Part shown: piece by piece, positions 56,219 through 64,000 of the stretch
Position numbering within the stretch: position 1 is the first letter of the stretch
How the letters are laid out: the number at the start of each line of letters is the position of its first letter
NCBI RefSeq assembly: GCF_009469605.1
Contig: NZ_SSXU01000002.1
Location: forward strand, 360,051 to 424,050
Direction of reading: 5' to 3'
Source: Zoogloea sp. 1C4
GTDB taxonomy: Bacteria; Pseudomonadota; Gammaproteobacteria; Burkholderiales; Rhodocyclaceae
DNA: 64,000 bases
Notes under the pieces: model-generated
Told to the model about the DNA's origin: nothing
What the model saw: the letters and a program-made list of their open reading frames with translations, nothing else
Database searches by the model: none
Program-made: the position numbers and the translations under genes

Positions 56219-56297
56219 AATACAGCCTGTCTGCCGGGTTTTGGCCCGGCTGGCGGGGGAGTTGTAGAATCGCGTTTCTGCTCCCCCGAGGGTTTTC

Positions 56298-56831
56298 ATG
56301 ATTTCCGTCCCGTTTCGCCTGCCCGCCGGTCTTGTGCCGGCGGTGCTCGCCGGGCTGCTGATTGCAGCGCCGGCTTCGGCCCAGAGAACCGCACTCTTTG
56401 AGAACGAGCCCAAGTCCCCGTGGCAGGAGGTCGAGATGCCTTTCCCGGCGTATCCGACCGACGCCAGCCTGATTCCGCTCCAGGTCGGCCCGACCGCCAC
56501 CGCGCGCTTCTTCATCGACGAAAAATCCCTCAGCCTGGCCGCCGATGGCGTCCTGCGCTTCACGCTCGTGGTGCGCACCCAGGGCGGTGCCGAGAACGTG
56601 ACCTATGAAGGCATCCGCTGTGAGACGGTCGAGCGCAAGCTGTATGCGATCGGTCGCAAGCCCGGCGACTGGGTCGCGTCGCGCAATGTCGAGTGGCGTC
56701 AGATCGAGGAGAAGACGGCCAACCGCGTCCATGCGGCGCTGGCCAAGGACTATTTCTGTCCGCCGGGCGTCGTCCCTCCGGGCCTTGGGCAGATCATCGA
56801 CTCCTTGCGCCGCGACGGCGGCGTGCGTTGA
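56298..56831 (+). CDS. CNP1-like exported protein
   Basis: A 177-residue exported protein. A signal peptide ([17 protein letters not shown], cleavage near residue 29) is followed by a CNP1-like domain ([47 protein letters not shown]). The family was named from a cryptic neisserial protein and has no known function. The next gene, coq7, starts 28 bases later. Confidence 0.85.
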   Translation: MISVPFRLPAGLVPAVLAGLLIAAPASAQRTALFENEPKSPWQEVEMPFPAYPTDASLIPLQVGPTATARFFIDEKSLSLAADGVLRFTLVVRTQGGAENVTYEGIRCETVERKLYAIGRKPGDWVASRNVEWRQIEEKTANRVHAALAKDYFCPPGVVPPGLGQIIDSLRRDGGVR

Positions 56832-56859
56832 ACATCACAAAAAAGATAGGTGGCAGGAC

Positions 56860-57480
56860 ATGCTTGACCAGTTGATCATCGGCTTCGACAAGGCGCTCCG
56901 CACGGTGTTTGCCAATGCGCACACGGTTCGTCCCACGCCGGGCGAGCAGTTGCCCGAGGCGGAGTTGTCTGACGAGGAAAAGCGTCATGCGGCGGCGCTG
57001 ATGCGCGTCAATCATTGCGGCGAGATCTGTGCTCAGGCGCTCTATCAGGGGCAGGCGCTGATGTCGAAGGATGAGGGCATCAAGCGGGCCCTCGAATCCG
57101 CCGCCCACGAAGAAACCGAGCACCTGGCCTGGACCGAACGGCGGATCGCCGAGCTGGGTGGGCGCAAGAGTCTGCTCAATCCGGTGTGGTACACGGGTTC
57201 GCTGGCCATCGGGATGCTGGCAGCGCGGTTTGGCGACGGGGTGAATCTGGGGTTCCTGGCGGAAACCGAGCGTCAGGTCGAGTCGCACCTGAAGAGCCAT
57301 CTGGACCGGCTGCCGCCGCAGGACCAGCGCTCGCGGGAGATCGTCGAGCAGATGAAGACCGACGAGGTGGCTCACGCCGAAACGGCGGTGCGCCTTGGCG
57401 CGATCGAACTGCCGATGCCGGTCAAGAGCGCCATGAAGGCGACCTCGAAGGTCATGACCGGGATCGCTTACTGGGTCTGA
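56860..57480 (+). CDS. coq7: Demethoxyubiquinone hydroxylase Coq7
   Basis: A 206-residue di-iron carboxylate monooxygenase that hydroxylates C6 of the ubiquinone ring. The iron ligands lie in [17 protein letters not shown] and [16 protein letters not shown], with the second set in [10 protein letters not shown] and KTDEVAHAE. Family Coq7 rather than UbiF is common in betaproteobacteria. An AGGTGGCAGGA region precedes the ATG. It is convergent with the OsmC-like gene. Confidence 0.94.
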   Translation: MLDQLIIGFDKALRTVFANAHTVRPTPGEQLPEAELSDEEKRHAAALMRVNHCGEICAQALYQGQALMSKDEGIKRALESAAHEETEHLAWTERRIAELGGRKSLLNPVWYTGSLAIGMLAARFGDGVNLGFLAETERQVESHLKSHLDRLPPQDQRSREIVEQMKTDEVAHAETAVRLGAIELPMPVKSAMKATSKVMTGIAYWV

Positions 57481-57545
57481 TCGGGCGCCCGCCACGGGGC
57501 CTGTCGCGAGTGTGGCAGGGCCCGGGGCTGCATGAAACTGCCGGA

Positions 57546-57968
57546 TCAGATCTCGACGATCTCCCAGGTGTGGGTGATCTCGGCCGTCTTGCCGAGCATG
57601 ATCGTCGCGGAGCAGTACTTCTCGTAAGACAGCTTGATCGCGCGCTCCACCGAGTCGGGCTTGAGGTTGCGCCCCTTTACTGTGTAGTGGAAGGCGATGC
57701 GGGTGAACACCTTCGGGTCGGTCTCGGCCCGGTCGGCCTTGAGGCTTACGACGCAGTCGACCACATCCTGCCGGCTGCGCTTGAGGATCAGCACCACGTC
57801 AAACGCCGTGCAGCCGCCGGCACCGGCCAGCATCAGCTCCATCGGGCGCGGCGCAAGGTTGCGGCCGCCAGCCTCGGGGGCGCCATCCATCCCGACCAGG
57901 TGGCCGGAGCCCGTTTCGGCCAGGAAGGTCATGCTGTCGCCACCGGCCCATTTCACTACGCATTCCAT
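57546..57968 (-). CDS. OsmC/YhfA family protein
   Basis: A 140-residue OsmC-like protein. The pattern APRPMELMLAGAGGCTAFDV, with the reactive Cys, and SYEKYCSATIML, with the second Cys, is the YhfA-type arrangement. OsmC relatives reduce organic hydroperoxides with a Cys pair. For YhfA-type members the physiological role is less clear. Confidence 0.87.
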   Translation of the reverse strand: MECVVKWAGGDSMTFLAETGSGHLVGMDGAPEAGGRNLAPRPMELMLAGAGGCTAFDVVLILKRSRQDVVDCVVSLKADRAETDPKVFTRIAFHYTVKGRNLKPDSVERAIKLSYEKYCSATIMLGKTAEITHTWEIVEI

Positions 57969-58265
57969 ATCTAGATCCTAAGCTTGTTCTTGTAAGAGCG
58001 GGATCGCCTGACGCCCGCAACGCCGGGATTGTAGCCGGCTCGCCGCGGCGTGGTGCGCTGCAGTATTTGTGCGCTGCAACATAAAGGTTGCTCCAGTTTG
58101 TAGCAGCAGGCCATCTGAATGCACTTGTCGTGCCTGGTTTTCGCTAAAAACCCGTGTCTTACCGGGGTTTTATTGAATAAGTAAAATTTATTTTTAGATC
58201 AAAAAAATTATACTGCAATGCACAAAAAACGCTTGCTCGCAGGGGTTGGCGTGGCCATAATGCAA
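57969..58265. other. Intergenic region upstream of the candidate sRNA
   Basis: No gene is recognised. A hairpin AAAACCC / GGGGTTTT (about 58146-58170) may end a transcript. The stretch 58170-58230 is strongly AT-rich against the GC-rich background and may act as an upstream promoter element. TATACT at 58209 is a second possible -10 hexamer. Confidence 0.45.
58233..58261 (+). promoter_or_regulatory. Candidate promoter of the sRNA
   Basis: TTGCTC (58233-58238), 17 bases, CATAAT (58256-58261) has the spacing of a sigma-70-type promoter. Transcription would start near 58268. Confidence 0.5.
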
Positions 58266-58267
58266 TC

Positions 58268-58370
58268 AGTCCAGTTGCTTTTGTAGCTTGAAGCGGCTGA
58301 AAGGTGTCTCCTCCACCCTCCTCCTTTGGTGTGGATTTAGCGCAGATCTCCCCGATCTGCGCTTTTTTTT
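58268..58370 (+). ncRNA. Candidate CU-rich small RNA
   Basis: A promoter-like element lies just upstream. A perfect 9-bp terminator stem (GCGCAGATC/GATCTGCGC, 58340-58362) with eight T closes the unit, and no open frame is apparent. The predicted RNA of about 103 nt contains CUCCUCC and CCUCCUCCUUU between 58310 and 58326, unpaired-looking tracts complementary to Shine-Dalgarno sequences. Such loops are typical of regulatory RNAs that block ribosome binding. It could instead be a leader or attenuator of rplM, but the rplM promoter lies downstream of the terminator. No named family is recognised. Confidence 0.55.
58340..58370 (+). terminator. Rho-independent terminator of the candidate sRNA
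   Basis: GCGCAGATC-TCCCC-GATCTGCGC is followed by eight T. It lies just upstream of the rplM promoter. Confidence 0.9.
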
Positions 58371-58385
58371 ATCTTCAGGTGGGGT

Positions 58386-58415
58386 TTGACATCAGTCAAA
58401 GTCGTGCGATACAAT
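58386..58415 (+). promoter_or_regulatory. Promoter of rplM-rpsI
   Basis: TTGACA (58386-58391), 18 bases, TACAAT (58410-58415) is a strong sigma-70-type promoter about 50 bases before the rplM start. Confidence 0.8.
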
Positions 58416-58472
58416 CCGCGGCTTTCCGAATTATAGTCGGTCCCGGTGTCGGGAAAAGTCTGAGGAATCTCC

Positions 58473-58901
58473 ATGAAAACGTTTTCTGCCAAGCCGCATG
58501 AGGTCAAGCGCGACTGGTTCGTTGTTGATGCGACGGACTTGGTCCTTGGTCGGCTTGCTTCCCAAGTTGCGCTTCGCTTGCGCGGCAAACATAAAGCCAT
58601 TTACACCCCGCACGTCGATACCGGTGACTTCATTGTCGTCGTCAACGTCGACAAGCTGCGTGTGACCGGCACCAAGGCCCAGGACAAGAAGTACTACCGT
58701 CACTCCGGTTACCCGGGCGGTATCTACGAAACCAACTTCACCAAGCTGCAGCAGCGCTTCCCTGCTCGCGTGCTGGAAAAGGCTGTCAAGGGCATGCTGC
58801 CCAAGGGCCCGCTCGGCTACGCCATGCTGAAGAAGCTCAAGTGCTACGCAGGCGCCGAGCATCCGCACGCCGCCCAGCAGCCCCAAGTACTCGCGATTTA
58901 A
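58473..58901 (+). CDS. rplM: 50S ribosomal protein L13
   Basis: A 142-residue large-subunit protein, full length ([20 protein letters not shown] opening; [24 protein letters not shown]). It is followed by rpsI after 12 bases in the conserved rplM-rpsI operon. Confidence 0.98.
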   Translation: MKTFSAKPHEVKRDWFVVDATDLVLGRLASQVALRLRGKHKAIYTPHVDTGDFIVVVNVDKLRVTGTKAQDKKYYRHSGYPGGIYETNFTKLQQRFPARVLEKAVKGMLPKGPLGYAMLKKLKCYAGAEHPHAAQQPQVLAI

Positions 58902-58913
58902 CAGGAGCCGATA

Positions 58914-59306
58914 ATGGCTGTGACTTACAACTACGGTACCGGTCGTCGCAAGTCGGCTGTTGCCCGCGTCTTCATGAAGAAGGGCACCGGCAACATCGTC
59001 GTGAACGGCAAGCCGGTTGATCAGTTCTTCTCCCGTGAAACCGGCCGCATGATCGTGCGTCAGCCGCTGGTCCTGACCAACTTCGCCGATCACTTCGACA
59101 TCCTGGTCAACGTGACCGGTGGTGGCGAATCCGGCCAGGCTGGTGCCGTTCGTCACGGCATCACCCGTGCCCTGATCGACTACGATGCGGAACTCAAGTC
59201 CCCGCTGAAGAAGGCCGGTCTCGTGACCCGCGATGCCCGTGAAGTCGAACGTAAGAAGGTCGGCTTCCGCAAGGCGCGTCGTCGCAAGCAGTTCTCGAAG
59301 CGTTAA
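58914..59306 (+). CDS. rpsI: 30S ribosomal protein S9
   Basis: A 130-residue small-subunit protein, full length. [16 protein letters not shown] and the basic C-terminal tail [11 protein letters not shown], which reaches the P-site tRNA, are intact. It ends before a clear terminator. Confidence 0.98.
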   Translation: MAVTYNYGTGRRKSAVARVFMKKGTGNIVVNGKPVDQFFSRETGRMIVRQPLVLTNFADHFDILVNVTGGGESGQAGAVRHGITRALIDYDAELKSPLKKAGLVTRDAREVERKKVGFRKARRRKQFSKR

Positions 59307-59323
59307 TCGCTTCAAGCATCATC

Positions 59324-59349
59324 AAAAGGCCGCCTTCGGGCGGCTTTTT
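59324..59349 (+). terminator. Rho-independent terminator after rpsI
   Basis: GCCGCC-TTCG-GGCGGC is flanked by AAAAG and a run of five T, 18 bases after rpsI. Confidence 0.88.
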
Positions 59350-59432
59350 GTCATCTGGACGTAGTATCTTTCGGCAGCAAAGGCATCTGGCCGGCGTGTG
59401 CCGGCTGTTCATTTCCTGATTTGGGGGCGAGC

Positions 59433-60461
59433 ATGATCAAGGTTGGTGTGGTGGGTGGAACCGGTTATACCGGGGTCGAGTTGCTGCGTTTGCTGGCGCA
59501 GCATCCGGATGTCGAACTGAAGGCGATCACCTCCCGGGGGGATGCCGGCGTTCCGGTTGCAAACATGTTCCCGAGCCTGCGTCGCCGGGTTGATCTGTGT
59601 TTCGTCGATCCCCAGGCGGCCGATCTCGGTTCGTGCGATGTCGTGTTCTTCGCCACCCCGAACGGGATCGCGATGCAGCAGGCGGCCGAGCTGGTGGCGG
59701 CCGGCGTGAAGGTGATCGACCTCGCGGCTGACTTCCGCATCTCGGACATCGCCGAGTGGGAGAAGTGGTACGGCATGAAGCACGCCTGCCCCGAGCTGGT
59801 GGCGGAGGCAGTGTATGGCCTGCCCGAAGTGAATCGCGAAGCCATCAAGAAGGCGCGCGTGATCGCCAATCCGGGGTGCTACCCGACGGCGGTGCAGCTT
59901 GGCTTCCTGCCGCTGGTCGAGGCGGGCGTGATCGAGCTCGACAATCTGGTGGCGGACGCCAAGTCGGGTGTTTCCGGCGCCGGGCGCAAGGCCGAAACCC
60001 ACATCCTGTTCTCCGAATCTGCCGACAACTTCCAGGCCTATGGTGTTGCCGGCCATCGTCACCTGCCCGAAATCCGCCAGGGGCTGTCCCGCTTCGCCAA
60101 TGCGCCCGTTGGTCTGACCTTCGTGCCGCACCTGACACCGATGATCCGCGGCATCCATGCCACGCTGTACGGCCGCATCAAGAAGGACGTCGATCTGCAG
60201 GCCTTGTTCGAAGAGCGCTTTGCCGGCGAGGCATTCGTCGATGTGATGCCGAAGGGCTCGCATCCGTCCACGCGCTCGGTGCGTTCGGCCAATATGTGCC
60301 GGATCGCGGTTCATCGTCCTCAGGGCGGTGATGTGGTCGTCGTGCTGTCGGTCATCGACAATCTGGTGAAGGGGGCTGCAGGTCAGGCGGTTCAGAACAT
60401 GAACATCCTGTTCGGTCTGGACGAAACCGCCGGGCTGGGTCAGATCCCGCTGATGCCCTGA
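59433..60461 (+). CDS. argC: N-acetyl-gamma-glutamyl-phosphate reductase
   Basis: A 342-residue NADP-dependent reductase for the third step of arginine synthesis. The nucleotide loop [15 protein letters not shown], the catalytic Cys in [17 protein letters not shown] and the His of GAGRKAETH are present. The start at 59433 (MIKVGVV) follows GGGGGCGA. A TTG twelve bases earlier was rejected. Confidence 0.96.
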   Translation: MIKVGVVGGTGYTGVELLRLLAQHPDVELKAITSRGDAGVPVANMFPSLRRRVDLCFVDPQAADLGSCDVVFFATPNGIAMQQAAELVAAGVKVIDLAADFRISDIAEWEKWYGMKHACPELVAEAVYGLPEVNREAIKKARVIANPGCYPTAVQLGFLPLVEAGVIELDNLVADAKSGVSGAGRKAETHILFSESADNFQAYGVAGHRHLPEIRQGLSRFANAPVGLTFVPHLTPMIRGIHATLYGRIKKDVDLQALFEERFAGEAFVDVMPKGSHPSTRSVRSANMCRIAVHRPQGGDVVVVLSVIDNLVKGAAGQAVQNMNILFGLDETAGLGQIPLMP

Positions 60462-60560
60462 ACTAAATACGAGTAATTTTGTCGACTATTTGATGCCCAT
60501 GCCTTGACCGAGGCCTGGAGGCTGACCATAATCAGACGATAAATTTGAAGGAGTTGTTTC

Positions 60561-60911
60561 ATGAATGCCGTAACCGAGACCCCCGTTCCCCTGGTTTTCA
60601 CCGATAGCGCCGCCAACAAGGTCAAGGATCTGATCATTGAAGAAGGCAATCCCGACCTCAAGCTGCGGGTGTTCGTGACCGGCGGTGGCTGTTCCGGCTT
60701 CCAGTACGGTTTCACCTTCGACGAGATCCGCAACGACGACGACACCGTGATGGAGAAAGATGGCGTCATGCTGCTGATCGACCCGATGAGCTACCAGTAC
60801 CTTGTGGGCGCCGAGATCGATTACACCGAAGGTCTGGAGGGCTCCCAGTTCGTGATCCGCAATCCGAACGCCACCAGCACCTGCGGCTGCGGTTCGTCCT
60901 TCTCTGCCTGA
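60561..60911 (+). CDS. erpA: Iron-sulfur cluster insertion protein ErpA
   Basis: A 116-residue A-type carrier. The three cluster-binding cysteines lie in [13 protein letters not shown] and STCGCGSSF. ErpA delivers 4Fe-4S clusters to apo-proteins. GAAGGAG precedes the ATG. The N-terminal nine residues are longer than in E. coli, as often in betaproteobacteria. Confidence 0.95.
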   Translation: MNAVTETPVPLVFTDSAANKVKDLIIEEGNPDLKLRVFVTGGGCSGFQYGFTFDEIRNDDDTVMEKDGVMLLIDPMSYQYLVGAEIDYTEGLEGSQFVIRNPNATSTCGCGSSFSA

Positions 60912-60956
60912 TCTGGTTGTGCGGGTGCGCTGGCGTTAGCTGGCAGCACCACAAGA

Positions 60957-60996
60957 ACAAGGCCCGTCATCTTGCGATGGCGGGCCTTGTTTTTTG
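60957..60996. terminator. Bidirectional terminator between erpA and the M23 peptidase gene
   Basis: AACAAGGCCCG...CATC and GATG...CGGGCCTTGTT form a long stem with a TTGC loop, followed by T6 on the plus strand. It separates the convergent genes. Confidence 0.88.
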
Positions 60997-61014
60997 GAGC
61001 GGCAGTCGCTGCGC

Positions 61015-62340
61015 TCAGTCGAGCTGAACGAACTTGCTCTGCTGGAGGTGGGCGATCTGGGTGGCGAGGGCGTCGGTCTGGTGGCGGAAGGCGCTGAGCG
61101 TGTTGCCGGTGAGCGCAGCAGAGTTGGGCAGGGTGACGGTGAGCGGATCCTGGTGCACGTTGTTGATGCGGAATTCGTAGTGCAGGTGCGGTCCGGTGGC
61201 CCAGCCGGTGCTGCCAACGTAGCCGATGGTGGCGCCCTGGCTGATCCGTGCGCCGGTCTTGATTTCGCGGGCGAAGCCGCTCAGGTGGCCGTAGGCGGTG
61301 GTGTATTTGTCCCGATGGCGCAGGACGATGAAGTTGCCGTAGCCGTTCTGCTGTCCGACGAACTCGACCACGCCATCGGCTGTGGCCTTGACGGCGGTGC
61401 CGTGAGGGGCCGCGTAATCCACGCCCTTGTGTTCACGCCAGGTGCCGAAAACCGGGTGAAGCCGCATCGAAAAACCGGAGCTGACCCGCGAGAACTCGAG
61501 CGGTGAGCGCAGGAAGCCTTCCTTGTGGCTTTTGCCGTCCTGGTTGTAGTACTCCTGGGTGCCGTTCGGATGGGTGAATAGGTAGGCCGAGTGGCGGGTG
61601 CCCTGGTTGATGAACTCCGCCGCGAGGATTCGGCCGGTGCGGATGGCGCGCCCCTGGTGGTAGGCGACTTCGTAGATCACGCTGAAGCGGTCGCCCCGGC
61701 GCAGGTCGGAGTGGAAGTCGATGTCGTCGCCAAAGATGCGGGATAGCTCCTCGGCCACGCTGTCGGGCAGGCCGGCGGTATCCATTGCGGCAAACAGCGA
61801 GGACTGGACTACGCCACTCTGCATGTGTACACGCGTTTCCAGCGGCAGGGCGCGCTGGCTGGCCTGGAGTTTTCCGTCGACCACTTCGACGGTCAGGCTG
61901 GTGTCGGCGCCGGGCGGGCAGATAGAGGCGGATTGCAGGCCGCCTTCGGCGGTGGTGGCGACGATGAGCGTGGCGCCCGGCCGGAAAGTGCCGGCTAGCT
62001 CACGCGTCAGTTTGGGGTTGTTAGCCTGTGCGGTGATGGCGCTGGATGAAACGCCCAGGCGGCGCAGTGCGCTGGCAAAGCTCTCGCCATTCTTGATGCG
62101 GTCTTCGCGGATGAAGGGGCGCGTATCGTCCCGGCGCACGACGGCAGGAACAGCGGTGAGTTGTTCGACGACGGTTTCTGTTGTCGTAGGAGCGGACGTG
62201 GCGCCCGGCGCTACTGCGATGGCGGCTGCCATGCCGATCGCGGAGCCGATGCCCGCGCTCAGCAGGCGCCAGGCCTTGGCCGGGTCGTCTGCACGAAGCT
62301 TTTTGAGATGCGCTAAAATTACCGACTTTTCTCCAAGCAT
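61015..62340 (-). CDS. M23-family zinc metallopeptidase (DipM/MepM-like)
   Basis: A 441-residue envelope peptidase. An N-terminal membrane anchor or signal (AGIGSAIGMAAAIAVAPG, about 29-46) is followed by an OapA/LysM-like region with RDDTRPFIREDRIKNGESF, then a C-terminal M23 domain (about 290-415). The zinc ligands are in HPVFGTWREHKGVDYAAPHG (His and Asp) and GPHLHYEF (HxH). It cleaves peptidoglycan cross-link peptides during growth. The ATG at 62340 follows GGAAAG. It is divergent from tyrS. In many relatives an anmK gene sits between this gene and erpA; here it is missing. Confidence 0.92.
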   Translation of the reverse strand: MLGEKSVILAHLKKLRADDPAKAWRLLSAGIGSAIGMAAAIAVAPGATSAPTTTETVVEQLTAVPAVVRRDDTRPFIREDRIKNGESFASALRRLGVSSSAITAQANNPKLTRELAGTFRPGATLIVATTAEGGLQSASICPPGADTSLTVEVVDGKLQASQRALPLETRVHMQSGVVQSSLFAAMDTAGLPDSVAEELSRIFGDDIDFHSDLRRGDRFSVIYEVAYHQGRAIRTGRILAAEFINQGTRHSAYLFTHPNGTQEYYNQDGKSHKEGFLRSPLEFSRVSSGFSMRLHPVFGTWREHKGVDYAAPHGTAVKATADGVVEFVGQQNGYGNFIVLRHRDKYTTAYGHLSGFAREIKTGARISQGATIGYVGSTGWATGPHLHYEFRINNVHQDPLTVTLPNSAALTGNTLSAFRHQTDALATQIAHLQQSKFVQLD

Positions 62341-62413
62341 CGGGCTTTCCAAGCAAAAACAAGCCGCGAAGTCTACCAAATAGTTCGCGACTTGGACTTG
62401 CTCGAGGACAAAT

Positions 62414-63613
62414 ATGACTGAAATCACTGCAGCGCTGGAGCTCATCACGCGCGGAGCCGACGAGCTCCTGATCGAAGCGGAGCTCGTCGAGAAGCTCAAG
62501 ACGGGCCGCCCGCTGCGGGTCAAGGCCGGTTTCGACCCAACGGCGCCGGATCTGCACCTGGGACATACCGTTCTGATCAACAAGCTTCGCCACTTTCAGG
62601 AGCTTGGTCATCAGGTGATGTTCCTGATTGGCGACTTCACCGGGATGATCGGTGATCCGTCGGGCAAGAACACGACTCGCCCGCCGCTCACTCGCGAGCA
62701 GGTGCTCGAGAACGCTAAGACGTATCAGGAGCAGGTCTTCAAGATACTAGATCCGGCCAAGACTGAGGTGTGCTTCAACTCCAGCTGGATGGAGGCGCTC
62801 GGCGCGTCCGGGATGATCCGTCTGGCCGCCCAGCACACGGTCGCGCGGATGCTTGAGCGGGATGACTTTGCCAAACGTTACGCCGGGCAGCAGCCGATCG
62901 CGATTCATGAATTCCTGTATCCGCTCTGTCAGGGGTATGACTCCGTGGCGATGAAAGCGGATGTCGAACTCGGTGGCACGGATCAGCGCTTCAACCTGCT
63001 GGTTGGCCGCGAACTGCAGAAGCACTACGGCCAGGCGCCCCAGTGCGTGCTGACGATGCCGCTGCTGGAAGGTCTGGACGGCGTTAGCAAGATGTCCAAG
63101 TCGCTTGGCAACTACATCGGTATCTACGAGCCGCCCAACGAGATCTTCGGTAAGGTCATGTCGGTTTCCGATGACCTCATGTGGCGTTACTACGATCTGC
63201 TGTCCTTCTTGCCGGCGACCGAGATCCAGGCGCTGCGCCACTCGATCACCGAGGGGCGGAATCCGCGGGATATCAAGGTCAAGCTCGCCCAGGAACTGGT
63301 GGCTCGATTCCACGGTGCGGCGGCGGCGGTTGCGGCGCTCGAGGATTTCGAAGCGCGCTTCCAGCGGAATGCGATTCCCGACGAGATTCCTGAGGTTTCT
63401 GTTGAGGCGGGAGCGGATGGTCTGACCATCGCTGCGGTGCTCAAGCAGGCAGGGCTGACCGCGAGCACCTCCGAATCCCTGCGGATGATCGATCAGGGTG
63501 GGGTTCGTCTCGATGGCGAGAAGGTGTCGGATCGCGGTCTGGTGCTGGCGGCGGGGGTGGTCGTCGTGCTGCAGGTCGGCAAGCGCAAGTTTGCGCGTGT
63601 GTCGTTGGTTTGA
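62414..63613 (+). CDS. tyrS: Tyrosyl-tRNA synthetase
   Basis: A 399-residue class I aminoacyl-tRNA synthetase of the TyrRZ type. The HIGH-type motif HLGHT (residues about 49-53), KMSKS (about 223-227) and a C-terminal S4-like RNA-binding domain (about 335-399) are present. Its stop is 19 bases before the first rRNA promoter element. Confidence 0.97.
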   Translation: MTEITAALELITRGADELLIEAELVEKLKTGRPLRVKAGFDPTAPDLHLGHTVLINKLRHFQELGHQVMFLIGDFTGMIGDPSGKNTTRPPLTREQVLENAKTYQEQVFKILDPAKTEVCFNSSWMEALGASGMIRLAAQHTVARMLERDDFAKRYAGQQPIAIHEFLYPLCQGYDSVAMKADVELGGTDQRFNLLVGRELQKHYGQAPQCVLTMPLLEGLDGVSKMSKSLGNYIGIYEPPNEIFGKVMSVSDDLMWRYYDLLSFLPATEIQALRHSITEGRNPRDIKVKLAQELVARFHGAAAAVAALEDFEARFQRNAIPDEIPEVSVEAGADGLTIAAVLKQAGLTASTSESLRMIDQGGVRLDGEKVSDRGLVLAAGVVVVLQVGKRKFARVSLV

Positions 63614-63632
63614 ATTAATTTCCCCAAACCTC

Positions 63633-63660
63633 TTGACGTCTTCTGATAGTTCTTTATAAT
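63633..63660 (+). promoter_or_regulatory. rrn promoter P1
   Basis: TTGACG (63633-63638), 16 bases, TATAAT (63655-63660). Transcription would start near 63668. Confidence 0.85.
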
Positions 63661-63780
63661 TCGGCCCTCTTCGCAGCGCAGTTGTTCAGCGCGGTGTTGA
63701 GGGGGGTGGCCCGGTGGTGTTGGGTTGTTCTGGCGCAGTCAGGTGTTTGCAGCGAAGTTTAAAAAGATTTCGCGAAATGC

Positions 63781-63808
63781 TTGACGGAGCTGAAAGGCTC
63801 TGTATAAT
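63781..63808 (+). promoter_or_regulatory. rrn promoter P2
   Basis: TTGACG (63781-63786), 16 bases, TATAAT (63803-63808), followed by the GC-rich discriminator GCGC that is typical of stringently controlled promoters. Confidence 0.88.
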
Positions 63809-63965
63809 GCGCACCTCTTCGCTGCAGCGCGCAGCGGTTCTTTAAAAATTCGAACAACCGATAGGTGTGGGTGCTCGGTTTCGAGGCGGTGTTCTGGTTT
63901 ATACCAGGGTGCCACAAGAAATTGAAGTATCTGCAGAAACGTCAGGTTTCTGGAGTTTTTGGATT

Positions 63966-64000
63966 GAACTTAAGAGTTTGATCCTGGCTCAGATTGAACG
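63966..64000 (+). rRNA. rrs: 16S ribosomal RNA, 5' end (partial)
   Basis: The universal 16S 5' sequence AGAGTTTGATCCTGGCTCAG is at 63973-63992. Aligning it to E. coli numbering (position 8) puts the mature start at about 63966. Only the first 35 bases are inside the window. The following ATTGAACG is typical of proteobacteria. Confidence 0.97.

Larger units (their letters stand above)
63614..63965 (+). promoter_or_regulatory. rRNA operon promoter and leader region
   Basis: Two tandem promoters, P1 and P2, are followed by a leader carrying TTCTTTAAAAAT (63838-63849), which resembles the boxA-containing antitermination leader of rRNA operons. The rest up to the 16S start has no open frame. Confidence 0.85.

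Overview
The window is a GC-rich (by eye roughly two-thirds G+C) chromosomal segment of a betaproteobacterium, most likely from the Rhodocyclales/Zoogloeaceae neighbourhood. The pointers are the rplM-rpsI-argC-erpA-M23 peptidase-tyrS-rRNA order at the right end, the start of a 16S rRNA gene with a betaproteobacterial 5' end, the proS/rppH and coq7/CNP1 neighbourhoods, and a respiratory gene set (lactate oxidation, molybdate uptake, heme and hemerythrin sensors). I saw no tRNA, IS element, prophage or CRISPR array. The assignment to order level is inference.

Layout. 0-5.5 kb: two small unknown genes, then a leftward group (small protein, zinc-ribbon protein with a Card1/Can2-like nuclease domain, recQ), an MBL-fold hydrolase and a YbaN protein. 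5.5-9.8 kb: molybdate region (mopI, modE, modABC) with two ModE-type palindromes. 9.8-17 kb: a heme-binding histidine kinase convergent with a TonB-dependent copper receptor, and two tandem chemoreceptors. 17-25 kb: spermidine-synthase-like protein, membrane-anchored Mrr-like nuclease, rlmA, fused SpmAB, an L,D-transpeptidase, a 652-bp gap with a helically phased 21-bp repeat array, YnfA and an SGNH hydrolase. 25-31 kb: a GAF-GGDEF diguanylate cyclase, a hemerythrin-PAS hybrid kinase, and an unknown lipoprotein/inner-membrane pair. 31-40 kb: a lactate operon lutA-lutC-lutB-dld-lldP with divergent lldR and two matching palindromic operators. 40-46 kb: a cytosolic LRR-kinase, a c-di-GMP-I riboswitch in front of a DUF945-TPR gene, speG, a PliG-like protein and leuE. 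46-58 kb: housekeeping genes (pgm, ilvE, mnmA, proS, rppH, coq7 and others). 58-64 kb: a candidate CU-rich sRNA, then rplM-rpsI, argC, erpA, an M23 peptidase, tyrS and the tandem promoters of an rRNA operon whose 16S gene runs off the window.

Functional reading. Lactate (probably both isomers) would be imported by LldP and oxidised by Dld and LutABC, with LldR sensing it. Molybdate uptake under ModE would feed molybdoenzymes. The cyclase makes c-di-GMP, and one predicted target in the window is the riboswitch-controlled DUF945-TPR gene. Redox or gas input could enter through the hemerythrin hybrid kinase and the heme kinase.

The items most worth a second look are the Card1-like nuclease beside recQ, the phased 21-bp palindromic array, the riboswitch with its unusual target, the candidate sRNA with anti-Shine-Dalgarno motifs, and the LRR-kinase.
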